Below are positions 1 through 12,281 of a stretch of 64,000 bases of DNA, in pieces. Source of the stretch: Macrosoma leucophasiata (taxonomy: Eukaryota > Arthropoda > Insecta > Lepidoptera > Hedylidae); NCBI GenBank assembly GCA_036365455.1, contig JAWQUS010000022.1, forward strand, positions 3,968,001 to 4,032,000, in the 5' to 3' direction. A program made the position numbers and the translations under genes. Positions within the stretch are counted from its first letter, which is position 1, and each line of letters begins with the position of its first letter. A model generated the notes under the pieces. The model did not search any database and had not been told where the DNA came from. It saw nothing but the letters and a program-made list of their open reading frames with translations.

Positions 1-927
1 TCCATCAAACATGAGCAGTTCAGTCAACATACCTCTCATACCAGATTTACATCATCAGGTCACTTTTTTACAACTTCGAGCTTACTACAAACGAAAATTC
101 TTTCACTACAAACCTCTAGGGACCTCCCTCTATCATTTTAGACGTTTGTAGTAATCGACAAGTCCGTCAAACATAAGTAGTTCAGTCAACATACCTCCCA
201 TACCGGATTTACATAATCAGGTCACTTTTTTTACAACTTCGAGCCTACTACACACGAAAATTCTTTCACTACAAACCTCTATGAACCTCCCTCTATCATT
301 TCAGACGTTTGTAGTAGTCGACAAGTCCATCAACCGTAAGTTATTCCGTCGACATACCTCCCATACCGGATTTTCATAATCAGGTCACTTTTTATACAAC
401 TTCGAGCTTACTACAAACGAAAATTCTTTCACTACAAACCTCTAGGGACCTCCCTCTATCATTTTCGACGTTTGTAGTAATCGCCTAGTCGATCAAACAT
501 AAGAAGTTCAGTCAACATACCTCCCATACCGGATTTTCATAATCAGGTCACTTTTTTTACAACTTCGAGCTTACTACAAACGAAAATTCTTTCACTACAA
601 ACCTCTAGGGACCTCCCTCTATCATTTTCGACGTTTGTAGTAATCGTCAAGTACATCAACCGTAAGTTATACCGTCGACATACCTCCCATAACGGATTTT
701 CATAATCAGGTCACTTTTTTTACAACTTCGAGCTTACTACAAACGAAAATTCTTTCACTACAAACCTCTACGCACCTCTTTCTATCATTTCAGACGTTTG
801 TAGTAGTCGACAAGTCCATCAACCGTAAGTTATTCCGTCGACATACCTCCCATACCGGATTTTCATAATCAGGTCACTTTTTTTACAACTTCGAGCTTAC
901 TACAAACGAAAATTCTTTCACTACAAA

Positions 928-1903
928 CCTCTATGAACCTCCCTCTATCATTTCAGACGTTTGTAGTAATCGCCAAGTCCATCAAACATGAGCAGTTCAG
1001 TCAACATACCTCTCATACCAGATTTACATCATCAGGTCACTTTTTTACAACTTCGAGCTTACTACAAACAAAAATTCTTTCACTACAAACCTCTAGGGAC
1101 CTCCCTCTATCATTTTAGACGTTTGTAGTAATCGACAAGTCCGTCAAACATAAGTAGTTCAGTCAACATACCTCCCATACCGGATTTACATAATCAGGTC
1201 ACTTTTTTACAACTTCGAGCTTACTACAAACGAAAATTCTTTCACTACAAACCTCTAGGGACCTCCCTCTATCATTTCACACGTTTGTAGTAATCGCCAA
1301 GTCCATCAAACATGAGCAGTTCAGTCGACATACCTCCCATACCGGATTTACATAATCAGGTCACTTTTTTTACAAATTCGAGCTTACTACAAACGAAAAT
1401 TCTTTCACTACAAACCTCTACGGACCTTCCTCTATCATTTCAGACGTTTGTTGTAGTCGTCAAGTACATCAACCGTAAGTTATACTGTCGACATACCTCC
1501 CATAACGGATTTTCATAATCAGGTCACTTTTTTTACAACTTCGAGCTTACTACAAACGAAAATTCTTTCACTACAAACCTCTACGGACCTCTCTCTATCA
1601 TTTTCGACGTTTGTAGTAATCGCCAAGTCCATCAAACATAAGCAGTTCAGTCAACATACCTCCCATACCGGATTTTCATAATCAGGTCACTTTTTTTACA
1701 ACTTCGAGCTTACTACAAACGAAAATTCTTTCACTACAAACCTCTAGGGACTTCCCTCTTTCATTTTCGACGTTTGTAGTAATCGCCAAGTCCATCAAAC
1801 ATAAGCAGTTCAGTCAACATACCTCCCATACCAGATTTACATAATCACGTCACTTTTTTTACAACTTCGAGCTTACTACAAACGAAAATTCTTTCACTAC
1901 AAA
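928..1903. repeat. Satellite higher-order cassette, copy 1 (6 monomers, ~976 bp)
   Basis: Six monomers in the fixed order ATGAACC, AGGGACC(..TTTTAG), AGGGACC(..TTTCAC), ACGGACCTTCC, ACGGACCTCTC, AGGGACTTCCC. The order and private variants (for example TTTCACACG near 1276 and ACAAATTCG near 1373) recur at 2718 and 3694, showing that the amplified unit was larger than a monomer. Confidence 0.85.
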
Positions 1904-2717
1904 CCTCTATGAACCTCCCTCTATCATTTCAGACGTTTGTAGTAATCGCCAAGTCCATCAAACATGAGCAGTTCAGTCAACATACCTCTCATACCAGATT
2001 TACATCATCAGGTCACTTTTTTACAACTTCGAGCTTACTACAAACGAAAATTCTTTCACTACAAACCTCTAGGGACTTCTCTCTATCATTTTAGACGTTT
2101 GTAGTAATCGACAAGTCCGTCAAACATAAGTAGTTCAGTCAACATACCTCCCATACCGGATTTACATAATCAGGTCACTTTTTTTACAACTTCGAGCCTA
2201 CTACACACGAAAATTCTTTCACTACAAACCTCTATGAACCTCCCTCTATCATTTCAGACGTTTGTAGTAGTCGACAAGTCCATCAACCGTAAGTTATTCC
2301 GTCGACATACCTCCCATACCGGATTTTCATAATCAGGTCACTTTTTATACAACTTCGAGCTTACTACAAACGAAAATTCTTTCACTACAAACCTCTAGGG
2401 ACCTCCCTCTATCATTTTCGACGTTTGTAGTAATCGCCTAGTCGATCAAACATAAGCAGTTCAGTCAACATACCTCCCATACCGGATTTTCATAATCAGG
2501 TCACTTTTTTTACAACTTCGAGCCTACTACACACGAAAATTCTTTCACTACAAACCTATACGCACCTTCCTCTATCATTTCAGACGTTTGTAGTAGTCGA
2601 CAAGTCCATCAACCGTAAGTTATTCCGTCGACATACCTCCCATACCGGATTTTCATAATCAGGTCACTTTTTTTACAACTTCGAGCTTACTACAAACGAA
2701 AATTTTTTCACTACAAA

Positions 2718-3693
2718 CCTCTATGAACCTCCCTCTATCATTTCAGACGTTTGTAGTAATCGCCAAGTCCATCGAACATGAGCAGTTCAGTCAACATACC
2801 TCTCATACCAGATTTACATAATCAGGTCACTTTTTTACAACTTCGAGCTTACTACAAACGAAAATTCTTTCACTACAAACCTCTAGGGACCTCCCTCTAT
2901 CATTTTAGACGTTTGTAGTAATCGACAAGTCCGTCAAACATAAGTAGTTCAGTCAACATACCTCCCATACCGGATTTACATAATCAGGTCACTTTTTTAC
3001 AACTTCGAGCTTACTACAAACGAAAATTCTTTCACTACAAACCTCTAGGGACCTCCCTCTATCATTTCACACGTTTGTAGTAATCGCCAAGTCCATCAAA
3101 CATGAGCAGTTCAGTCGACATACCTCCCATACCGGATTTACATAATCAGGTCACTTTTTTTACAAATTCGAGCTTACTACAAACGAAAATTCTTTCAATA
3201 CAAACCTCTACGGACCTTCCTCTATCATTTCAGACGTTTGTTGTAGTCGTCAAGTACATCAACCGTAAGTTATACTGTCGACATACCTCCCATAACGGAT
3301 TTTCATAATCAGGTCACTTTTTTTACAACTTCGAGCTTACTACAAACGAAAATTCTTTCACTACAAACCTCTACGGACCTCTCTCTATCATTTTCGACGT
3401 TTGTAGTAATCGCCAAGTCCATCAAACATAAGCAGTTCAGTCAACATACCTCCCATACCGGATTTTCATAATCAGGTCACTTTTTTTACAACTTCGAGCT
3501 TACTACAAACGAAAATTCTTTCACTACAAACCTCTAGGGACTTTCCTCTTTCATTTTCGACGTTTGTAGTAATCGCCAAGTCCATCAAACATAAGCAGTT
3601 CAGTCAACATACCTCCCATACCAGATTTACATAATCACGTCACTTTTTTTACAACTTCGAGCTTACTACAAACGAAAATTCTTTCACTACAAA
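2718..3693. repeat. Satellite higher-order cassette, copy 2
   Basis: Same six monomer types in the same order as 928-1903, offset by 1790 bp (11 monomers). Small private changes, such as CCATCGAACATG near 2772 and TTTCAATAC near 3194, mark divergence since amplification. Confidence 0.85.
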
Positions 3694-4670
3694 CCTCTAT
3701 GAACCTCCTTCTATCATTTCAGACGTTTGTAGTAATCGCCAAGTCCATCAAACATGAGCAGTTCAGTCAACATACCTCTCATACCAGATTTACATCATCA
3801 GGTCACTTTTTTACAACTTCGAGCTTACTACAAACGAAAATTCTTTCACTACAAACCTCTAGGGACTTCCCTCTTTCATTTTAGACGTTTGTAGTAATCG
3901 ACAAGTCCGTCAAACATAAGTAGTTCAGTCAACATACCTCCCATACAGGATTTACATAATCAGGTCACTTTTTTACAACTTCGAGCTTACTACAAACGAA
4001 AATTCTTTCACTACAAACCTCTAGGGACCTCCCTCTATCATTTCACACGTTTGTAGTAATCGCCAAGTCCATCAAACATGAGCAGTTCAGTCGACATACC
4101 TCCCATACCGGATTTACATAATCAGGTCACTTTTTTTACAAATTCGAGCTTACTACAAACGAAAATTCTTTCACTACAAACCTCTACGGACCTTCCTCTA
4201 TCATTTCAGACGTTTGTTGTAGTCGTCAAGTACATCAACCGTAAGTTATACTGTCGACATACCTCCCATAACGGATTTTCATAATCAGGTCACTTTTTTT
4301 ACAACTTCGAGCTTACTACAAACGAAAATTCTTTCACTACAAACCTCTACGGACCTCTCTCTATCATTTTCGACGTTTGTAGTAATCGCCAAGTCCATCA
4401 AACATAAGCAGTTCAGTCAACATACCTCCCATACCGGATTTTCATAATCAGGTCACTTTTTTTACAACTTCGAGCTTACTACAAACGAAAATTCTTTCAC
4501 TACAAACCTCTAGGGACTTCCCTCTTTCATTTTCGACGTTTGTAGTAATCGCCAAGTCCATCAAACATAAGCAGTTCAGTCAACATACCTCCCATACCAG
4601 ATTTACATAATCACGTCACTTTTTTTACAACTTCGAGCTTACTACAAACGAAAATTCTTTCACTACAAAC
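3694..4670. repeat. Satellite higher-order cassette, copy 3
   Basis: Directly adjacent to copy 2 with an offset of 976 bp, so copies 2 and 3 are tandem. Same variant order. A private change CATACAGGATTT near 3952 distinguishes it. Confidence 0.85.
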
Positions 4671-5110
4671 CTCAACGCACCTCCCTCTATCATTTCAGAC
4701 GCTTGTAGTAGTCGACAAGTCCATCAACCGTAAGTTATTCCGTCGACATACCTCCCATACCAGATTTACATAATCAGGTCACTTCTTTTACAACTTCGAG
4801 CTTACTACAAACGAAAATTCTTTCACTACAAACCTCTAGGGACCTCCCTCTATCATTTTAGACGTTTGTAGTAATCGACAAGTCCGTCAAACATAAGTAG
4901 TTCAGTCAACATACCTCCCATACCAGATTTACATAATCAGGACACTTTTTTTACAACTTCGAGCTTACTACAAACGAAAATTCTTTCACTACAAACCTCT
5001 AGGGACTTCCCTCTTTCATTTTCGACGTTTGTAGTAATCGCCAAGTCCATCAAACATAAGCAGTTCAGTCAACATACCTCCCATACCAGATTTACATAAT
5101 CACGTCACTT
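4671..5110. repeat. Satellite block shared with 8090-8529
   Basis: Carries unusual variants CTCAACGCACC, GACGCTTGTAG, CACTTCTTTTAC and AATCAGGACAC in the same order as a block 3419 bp (21 monomers) downstream, a second level of segmental copying inside the array. Confidence 0.75.
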
Positions 5111-8089
5111 TTTTTACAACTTCGAGCTTACTACAAACGAAAATTCTTTCACTACAAACCTCAACGCACCTCCCTCTATCATTTCAGACGTTTGTAGTAA
5201 TCGCCAAGTCCATCAAACATGAGCAGTTCAGTCAACATACCTCTCATACCAGATTTACATCATCAGGTCACTTTTTTACAACTTCGAGCTTACTACAAAC
5301 GAAAATTCTTTCACTACAAACCTCTAGGGACCTCCCTCTATCATTTTAGACGTTTGTAGTAATCGACAAGTCCGTCAAACATAAGTAGTTCAGTCAACAT
5401 ACCTCCCATACCGGATTTGCATAATCAGGTCACTTTTTTTACAACTTCGAGCCTACTACACACGAAAATTCTTTCACTACAAACCTCTATGAACCTCCCT
5501 CTATCATTTCAGACGTTTGTAGTAGTCGACAAGTCCATCAACCGTAAGTTATTCCGTCGACATACCTCCCATACCGGATTTTCATAATCAGGTCACTTTT
5601 TATACAACTTCGAGCTTACTACAAACGAAAATTCTTTCACTACAAACCTCTACGCACCTCCGTCTATCATTTCAGACGTTTGTAGTAATCGCCAAGTCCA
5701 TCGAACATGAGCAGTTCAGTCAACATACCTCTCATACCAGATTTACATAATCAGGTCACTTTTTTACAACTTCGAGCTTACTACAAACGAAAATTCTTTC
5801 ACTACAAACCTCTAGGGACCTCCCTCTATCATTTCAGACGTTTGTAGTAATCGCCAAGTCCATCAAACATGAGCAGTTCAGTCAACATACCTCTCATACC
5901 AGATTTACATAATCAGGTCACTTTTTTACAACTTCGAGCTTACTACAAACGAAAATTCTTTCACTACAAACCTCTAGGGACCTCCCTCTATCATTTTAGA
6001 CGTTTGTAGTAATTGACAAGTACGTCAAACATAAGTAGTTCAGTCAACATACCTCCCATACCAGATTTACATAATCAGGTCACTTTTTTTACAACTTCGA
6101 GCTTACTACAAACGAAAATTCTTTCACTACAAACCTCTAGGGACCTTCCTCTATCATTTTAGACGTTTGTATTAATCGCCAAGCCCATCAAACATGAGCA
6201 GTTCAGTCAACATACCTCCCATACCGGATTTTCATAATCAGGTCACTTTTTTTACAACTTCGAGCCTACTACACACGAAAATTCTTTCACTACAAACCTA
6301 TACGCACCTCCCTCTATCATTTCAGACGTTTGTAGTAGTCGTCAAGTACATCAACCGTAAGTTATACCGTCGACATACCTCCCATACCGGATTTTCATAA
6401 TCAGGTCACTTTTTTTACAACTTCGAGCTTACTACAAACGAAAATTCTTTCACTACAAACCTCTACGCACCTCCCTCTATCATTTCAGACGTTTGTAGTA
6501 ATCGCCAAGTCCATCAAACATGAGCAGTTCAGTCAACATACCTCCCATACCAGATTTACATAATCAGGTTACTTTTTTTACAACTTCGAGCTTACTACAA
6601 ACGAAAATTCTTTCACTACAAACCTCTAGGGACCTCTCTCTATCATTTTCGACGTTTGTAGTAATCGTCAAGTACATCAACCGTAAGTTATACCGTCGAC
6701 ATACCTCCCATAACGGATTTTCATAATCAGGTCACTTTTTTTACAACTTCGAGCTTACTACAAACGAAAATTCTTTCACTACAAACCTCTACGCACCTCC
6801 CTCTATCATTTCAGACGTTTGTAGTAGTCGACAAGTCCATCAAACGTAAGTTATTGCGTCGACATACCTCCCATACCGGATTTTCATAATCAGGTCACTT
6901 TTTTTACAACTTCGAGCTTACTACAAACGAAAATTCTTTCACTACAAACCTCTAGGGACTTCCCTCTTTCATTTTCGACGTTTGTAGTAGTCGCCAAATC
7001 CATCAAACATAAGCAGTTCAGTCAACATACCTCCCATACCAGATTTACATAATCAGGTCACTTTTTTTACAACTTCGAGCTTACTACAAACAAAAATTCT
7101 TTCACTACAAACCTCTAGGGACCTCTCTCTATCATTTTCGACGTTTGTAGTAATCGTCAAGTACATCAACCGTAAGTTATACCGTCGACATACCTCCCAT
7201 ACCGGATTTTCATAATCAGGTCACTTTTTTTACAACTTCGAGCTTACTACAAACGAAAATTCTTTCACTACAAACCTCTACGCACCTCCCTCTATCATTT
7301 CAGACGTTTGTAGTAGTCGACAAGTCCATCAACCGTAAGTTATTCCGTCGACATACCTCCCATACCGGATTTTCATAATCAGGTCACATTTTTTACAACT
7401 TCGAGCTTACTACAAACGAAAATTTTTTCACTACAAACCTCTATGAACCTCCCTCTATCATTTCAGACGTTTGTAGTAATCGCCAAGTCCATCAAACATG
7501 AGCAGTTCAGTCAACATACCTCTCATACCAGATTTACATAATCAGGTCACTTTTTTACAACTTCGAGCTTACTACAAACGAAAATTCTTTCACTACAAAC
7601 CTCTAGGGACCTCCCTCTATCATTTTAGACGTTTGTAGTAATCGACAAGTCCGTCAAACATAAGTAGTTCAGTCAACATACCTCCCATACCAGATTTACA
7701 TAATCAGGTCACTTTTTTTACAACTTCGAGCTTACTACAAACGAAAATTCTTTCACTACAAACCTCTAGGGACTTCCCTCTTTCATTTTCGACGTTTGTA
7801 GTAAACGCCAAGTCCATCAAACTTAAGCAGTTCAGTCAACATACCTCCCATACCAGATTTATATAATCACGTCACTTTTTTTACAACTTCGAGCCTACTA
7901 CAAACGAAAATTCTTTCACTACAAACCTCTACGGACCTTCCTCTATCATTTCAGACGTTTGTTGTAGTCGTCACGTACATCAACCGTAAGTTATACCGTC
8001 GACATATCTCCCATACCGGATTTTCATAATCAGGTCACTTTTTTTACAACTTCGAGCTTACTACAAACGAAAATTCTTTCACTACAAAC

Positions 8090-8529
8090 CTCAACGCACC
8101 TCCCTCTATCATTTCAGACGCTTGTAGTAGTCGACAAGTCCATCAACCGTAAGTTATTCCGTCGACATACCTCCCATACCAGATTTACATAATCAGGTCA
8201 CTTCTTTTACAACTTCGAGCTTACTACAAACGAAAATTCTTTCACTACAAACCTCTAGGGACCTCCCTCTATCATTTTAGACGTTTGTAGTAATCGACAA
8301 GTCCGTCAAACATAAGTAGTTCAGTCAACATACCTCCCATACCAGATTTACATAATCAGGACACTTTTTTTACAACTTCGAGCTTACTACAAACGAAAAT
8401 TCTTTCACTACAAACCTCTAGGGACTTCCCTCTTTCATTTTCGACGTTTGTAGTAATCGCCAAGTCCATCAAACATAAGCAGTTCAGTCAACATACCTCC
8501 CATACCAGATTTACATAATCACGTCACTT
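8090..8529. repeat. Satellite block, second copy of 4671-5110
   Basis: Same private variants as 4671-5110. Next to it, a monomer with GCCTACTACAAACG and CGTCACGTACATC occurs twice (from about 7890 and 8541), an extra four-monomer (651 bp) duplication. Confidence 0.75.
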
Positions 8530-9240
8530 TTTTTACAACTTCGAGCCTACTACAAACGAAAATTCTTTCACTACAAACCTCTACGGACCTTCCTCTATCA
8601 TTTCAGACGTTTGTTGTAGTCGTCACGTACATCAACCGTAAGTTATACCGTCGACATACCTCCCATACCGGATTTTCATAATCAGGTCACTTTTTTTACA
8701 ACTTCGAGCTTACTACAAACGAAAATTCTTTCACTACAAACCTCTAGGGACCTCCCTCTATCAATTTCGACGTTTGTAGTAATCGCCAAGTCCATCAAAC
8801 ATAAGCAGTTCAGTCAACATACCTCCCATACCGGATTTTCATAATCAGGTCACTTTTTTTACAACTTCGAGCTTACTACAAACGAAAATTCTTTCACTAC
8901 AAACCTCTAGGGACTTCCCTCTTTCATTTTCGACGTTTGTAGTAATCGCCAAGTCCATCAAACATAAGCAGTTCAGTCAACATACCTCCCATACCAGATT
9001 TACATAATCACGTCACTTTTTTTACAATTTCGAGCTTACTACAAACGAAAATTCTTTCACTACAAACCTCTAGGGACCTCCTTCTATCATTTTAGACATT
9101 TGTAGTAATCGACAAGTCCGTCATACATAAGTAGTTTAGTCAACATACCTCCCATACCAGATTTACATAATCAGGTCACTTTTTTACAACTTCGAGCTTA
9201 CTACAAACGAAAACTCTTTCACTACAAACCTCTACGGACT

Positions 9241-9540
9241 GCCTTCTGTCGTATTTAGCGATTGTAGTAATAAGAAAACGCTTTTTAAAAACTCAAAAAA
9301 AAAAAAATTTGTAAAAAAAAAACTGTTGAACTACAAACGAAAATTCTTTTACTACAAACAACTACTTACGCATACCTATTAGAATCAGCCAAAAAAAAAA
9401 TATTTTTTTCATGTCGGGGGATGACATTTTTTTATTTTTTTTTATTTTTTTTTTGGTACTACTACAAACGATATTACGTTCACTACTATCTACTACATAC
9501 CCTTATCTATCATTTAAGCCAAAAAAAGAAAAAAAAATTC
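9241..9540. other. Degenerate edge of the satellite array
   Basis: Poly-A and poly-T tracts with decayed satellite pieces: ACTACAAACGAAAATTCTTT recurs at about 9340, and CTACTACAAACGATATTACG with CTATCATTTAAG at 9459-9520. Periodicity is lost. It joins a retrotransposon fragment at about 9541. Confidence 0.7.
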
Positions 9541-10830
9541 AAGGTCGGATGCCAAGTTCACAGAGCCGAAAAGTGTGCAGTTATGCATGTACAACGAGGA
9601 CAGATAATGGAATCTGAAGGATTCCAACCCCCAGGTTCCATTCCGTTCCGCTCACTCTCCGCATCCGACACCTATAAGTACTTGGGTATGTCGGAGGCCT
9701 TAGGCATCTGCGGGGCCGAGATGAGACAGTCGTTGGAGGAGCGTTTCTTTGGCCGCCTGAGAAAAGTTCTCAAAAGTCTTTTGTCAGGAGGTAATAAGGT
9801 GCGTGCCTTCAACGGCTGGGTCATGCCGGTCCTGCTCTACTCCTTCGGCATACTCAGGTGGACTCAGGCTGACTTAGATGCCCTAGACAGGCGAGTCCGC
9901 TCTCTACTGACATCATACCGGATGCACCACCCGCGCTCGTCAGTTATGAGACTGTACATCCCGCGGCAATGTGGGGGCCGAGGCTTTCTTAACGCCAGGA
10001 CCCTGCATAACCGCGAGGTGTGCAGTCTAAGAGACTATTTTCTTTGTGCAGAGGGAAAAATGCATCAGGATGTGGTGGCGGTCGACAGCGGACTCACTCC
10101 CCTTTCATTGGCTAAAGAGAACTGGCGCAGACCTGCGGTACTCACGACCAACGACCGTAAGACTGTATGGCAAAGCAAGGAGCTTCATGGCCGCTTCTAC
10201 CGGGCCCTCCATGGGCCCGATGTTATTTTCTTGCATCGGTTTCCTGGCTACGATTCGGTGACCTCTTCGGGGAAACTGAAGGTTTTGTCTGCGATTTTGG
10301 ACGAAGTAGTCATGACTAATAACTACCGGGAGTATATTCTGAAAGACGGTACAGCTGACATATGTCGGGCGTGCCACCGTCCCGGTGAATCTCTCAGACA
10401 TATAGTGTCCGGCTGTTCAAGTCTGGCTAATGGTGAATATCTGCATAGACACAACCAAGTGGCCAGGATCATACACCAGCAATATGATCTGGTGGTCGAG
10501 GAAGTGCCATACTACAGGTATGTGCCCGACCCAGTTCTCGAGAATGATCGTATCGCACTGTACTGGGATCGATCTATCATCACTGACAGGACCATTGTTG
10601 CTAACAAGCCTGATATAGTGCTGATAGATCGAACGGAGCGCCGTGCAGTGATCGTCGACGTCACCATCCCCCATGACGAGAATCTCGTGAAAGCTGAAAA
10701 GGATAAGGAATTAAAATATCTGAACCTAGCTCACGAGATTGTCGGCATGTGGCATGTGGATTCGGCGATCATTGTACCGTTAGTCGTCTCGGTGAATAGC
10801 CTTATCGCCAAGAGCCTCGACACCTTATGA
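9541..10830 (+). pseudogene. 5'-truncated non-LTR retrotransposon ORF, RLE type (R2/R4-like)
   Basis: About 430 codons are open to a stop at 10828-10830, but they are only the C-terminal part of a retrotransposon polyprotein that would act in target-primed reverse transcription. A frame upstream of 9541 (formal ATG at 9421) is low-complexity array edge and is not protein. Numbering from that ATG: end of the reverse transcriptase region (KCAVMH..., TYKYLGM about residue 88); the thumb-like segment with MHHPRSSVMRLYIPRQ-GGRG; a C-X2-C-X8-H-X4-C zinc knuckle at residues 315-332; then a restriction-like endonuclease core with P397-D398 and D413 (KPDIVL...VIVDVTIP) followed by lysines. These features define R2/R4/Dong/NeSL-type elements as opposed to the APE-bearing LINEs. 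The RT catalytic motif is missing, so it is a dead 5' truncation. It is more GC-rich than its surroundings and lacks stops, so it is fairly young. Which clade it belongs to is uncertain. Confidence 0.88.
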
Positions 10831-11047
10831 GGGCGGCTGGGTCAAGGGCCTGATGCAGAAGGCAGTGCTACTTGACACGGCACGAATAGTGAGGAGATTC
10901 CTTTCTCTGCGTCCCTAACCACCGGTAGCTTGGACCCTGTTCCCGCTGCCGGCGGCAAGCTATTTTTTATTTTTTTATATATATATTTGTTTTTGATATT
11001 TATATATGTAAAAAAATATAAAATGAGTTCGAAAATAAATGAGTGAA
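10831..11047 (+). other. 3' UTR of the RLE retrotransposon
   Basis: Sequence between the ORF stop and an AATAATAAT tail. GC-rich at first (ACCACCGGTAGC, CCGCTGCCGGCGG), then AT-rich. It ends where a minus-strand SINE with the same AAT-type tail begins, so the exact join is ambiguous. Confidence 0.6.
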
Positions 11048-11372
11048 ATAATAATAATGACAACCCATTATACGTCCCTCTGCTGGGCACGAGTCTCTCC
11101 CCTTTTTGGGGGGAGGCCTGGAGCTTACTCTACCACGCTGCTCCAATGTCGGATGTTTTCAAACCGCCCATAAGGCCTTCGACAAGGTTTAACGAGTGCT
11201 ATATATCGATAGCAACCGGGACTGACGGCTTAACGTGCCCTCCGAAGCACGGAAACGTGTATATAATTTGCCACTAGCGGTCACCCATTACACTACCCGA
11301 CCGCGCCCGTAGTGCTTAACCGAGTAGATCGCTTAAGATCTACACCAGCCGCTGGGCCATGCGCGCTTCGTA
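11048..11372 (-). mobile_element. 5S rRNA-derived SINE, copy A
   Basis: Reads on the minus strand from GCGCGCATGGCCCAGCGG to an AAT-repeat tail. It has the 5S-like blocks GTTAAGCA, GGGCGCGGTC and TGGGTGACCGC. About 40 bp are deleted just upstream of CGGATGTTTTC compared with copy B. See the copy at 60090 for the full argument. Confidence 0.8.
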
Positions 11373-11500
11373 TCGTAAGTATTAGCATATAATATTTGTC
11401 GTACTGTGACTGTGTGTCCGGAACACGGTGCTGAACACTACGACGACTCGCACTTGGCCGGCTTTTTATTGTCTTCCAACAGTTCCAACCACTTCATAAC

Positions 11501-11670
11501 ACCATCTTGTAACCAAAGCAAGCGCAACTATCAAAGTGACAAGTGACGATTCGTTCGGAAATGCCGACGAATTGTTTGGGAATTTTTATTATTTCCGATT
11601 GTTCGTTAGTTGAGAGCGTGAATATATTTCAATCGATCCGTGATTTATTTGTTATTTGCAGCTATTTATG
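11501..11670. repeat. Direct duplicate, unit 1 (with 12282-12450)
   Basis: ACACCATCTTGTAACC to GTGATTTATTTGTTATT is matched at 12282. Shared landmarks are GTCAAAGTGACAAGTGACG, CGTTCGGAAATGCC and TTTCAATCGATCCGTGATTT. No coding frame. The TGACAAGTGAC motif resembles sequence seen before small ORFs in this window, so it may be promoter or 5' UTR derived; that is a guess. Confidence 0.75.
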
Positions 11671-11954
11671 GGTTTTTTATAGTCGTGAAGTCGTTTGTGT
11701 TGTTCCCTTTTGAACACATTGTAAAATATAAATATATCTTATAAATCATGTCTTTGTAATGTTAATTTTATAGTTATTATGACAGGGCAAAACATCTGTA
11801 AACCTCTAGGGTAGCAACTCATCGATATTATAATATCTTCATAATTTCAGCCGCGAAACCATAGTCTAAACATTAGCCTATAACGGCCCGGGGTTACCCA
11901 GAAAAAAAAAGTTTTATATTTAATTTACGATTTATCTGAAACTTCTAGACTACA

Positions 11955-12233
11955 TTTTTTATGTATTGAAAGTGGCAAACAAGCATGCAGTTCACATAAG
12001 TGATGACTGTAGCCTATAGACACCCACACAAAGACCAAGGTCGAAATACAGATGCTTTACCACTCCTCAGGCCTAAGGTGTTATGCTTCTGTGCCGGAAA
12101 TTACAGGGCCGTACATTACCACCTGACCGGAGCAAGATAGTGCTGAACACTACCATTTAGCGGCAAGTATATTAAGTAATGCGGTGGTGCCTACGCCCGC
12201 GAGTTCCATCACTGTAGCTCTACTACCAGCAGT
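11955..12233 (-). mobile_element. Family M SINE-like element
   Basis: Family M reads, in sense orientation, from TTTACTGGTGGTAGAGCTCC to GCCACTTCCATTACATAAAA and is about 285 bp. Near its 5' end is a 7-bp stem GAGCTCC/GGAGCTC. This copy is on the minus strand, so it begins TTTTTTATG and ends in CTACTACCAGCAGTA. About 29 copies or pieces lie in the window. The poly-A tail and lack of ORF suggest a SINE or the tail of a LINE; GGTGGTAGAGC resembles a tRNA D arm, but no clear B box was seen. Confidence 0.85.
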
Positions 12234-12281
12234 ACCTACTTTAATAAATTATTCTATCCTAAAACAATGTATCATTACAAC

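Larger units (their letters stand above)
1..9240. repeat. 162-163 bp satellite array, about 57 monomers
   Basis: Head-to-tail monomers: the landmark CGTTTGTAG occurs at 143, 306, 469, 632, 795, 958, 1120, 1282, 1445, 1608, 1771, 1934 and so on, giving steps of 162 or 163. The one-base difference comes mainly from a run of six or seven T in CAGGTCACTTTTTT. Monomers differ at diagnostic places, mostly just after CACTACAAACCTCT (AGGGACC, ATGAACC, ACGCACC, ACGGACC, AGGGACTT). Every monomer has the inverted pair CGTTTGTAGTAA and TTACTACAAACG. The array runs off the left edge, so its true length is unknown. The open frames of 60-70 codons inside it are by-products of the repeat. Confidence 0.98.

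Noticed and set aside
933..6726. Repeated 61- and 68-codon frames in the satellite (MNLPLSFQTF..., MSSSVDIPPIP...)
   Set aside because: They exist only because some monomers lack a stop in one phase; start and stop codons vary with single substitutions and the 163-bp period breaks the frame. Nothing suggests translation.
1..9240. CRISPR-like array
   Set aside because: There are no unique spacers between short repeats; the whole unit is repeated, and the window is eukaryotic.
10105..10674. Minus-strand frames over the RLE retrotransposon
   Set aside because: Shadows of the plus-strand coding frame, with no independent features.
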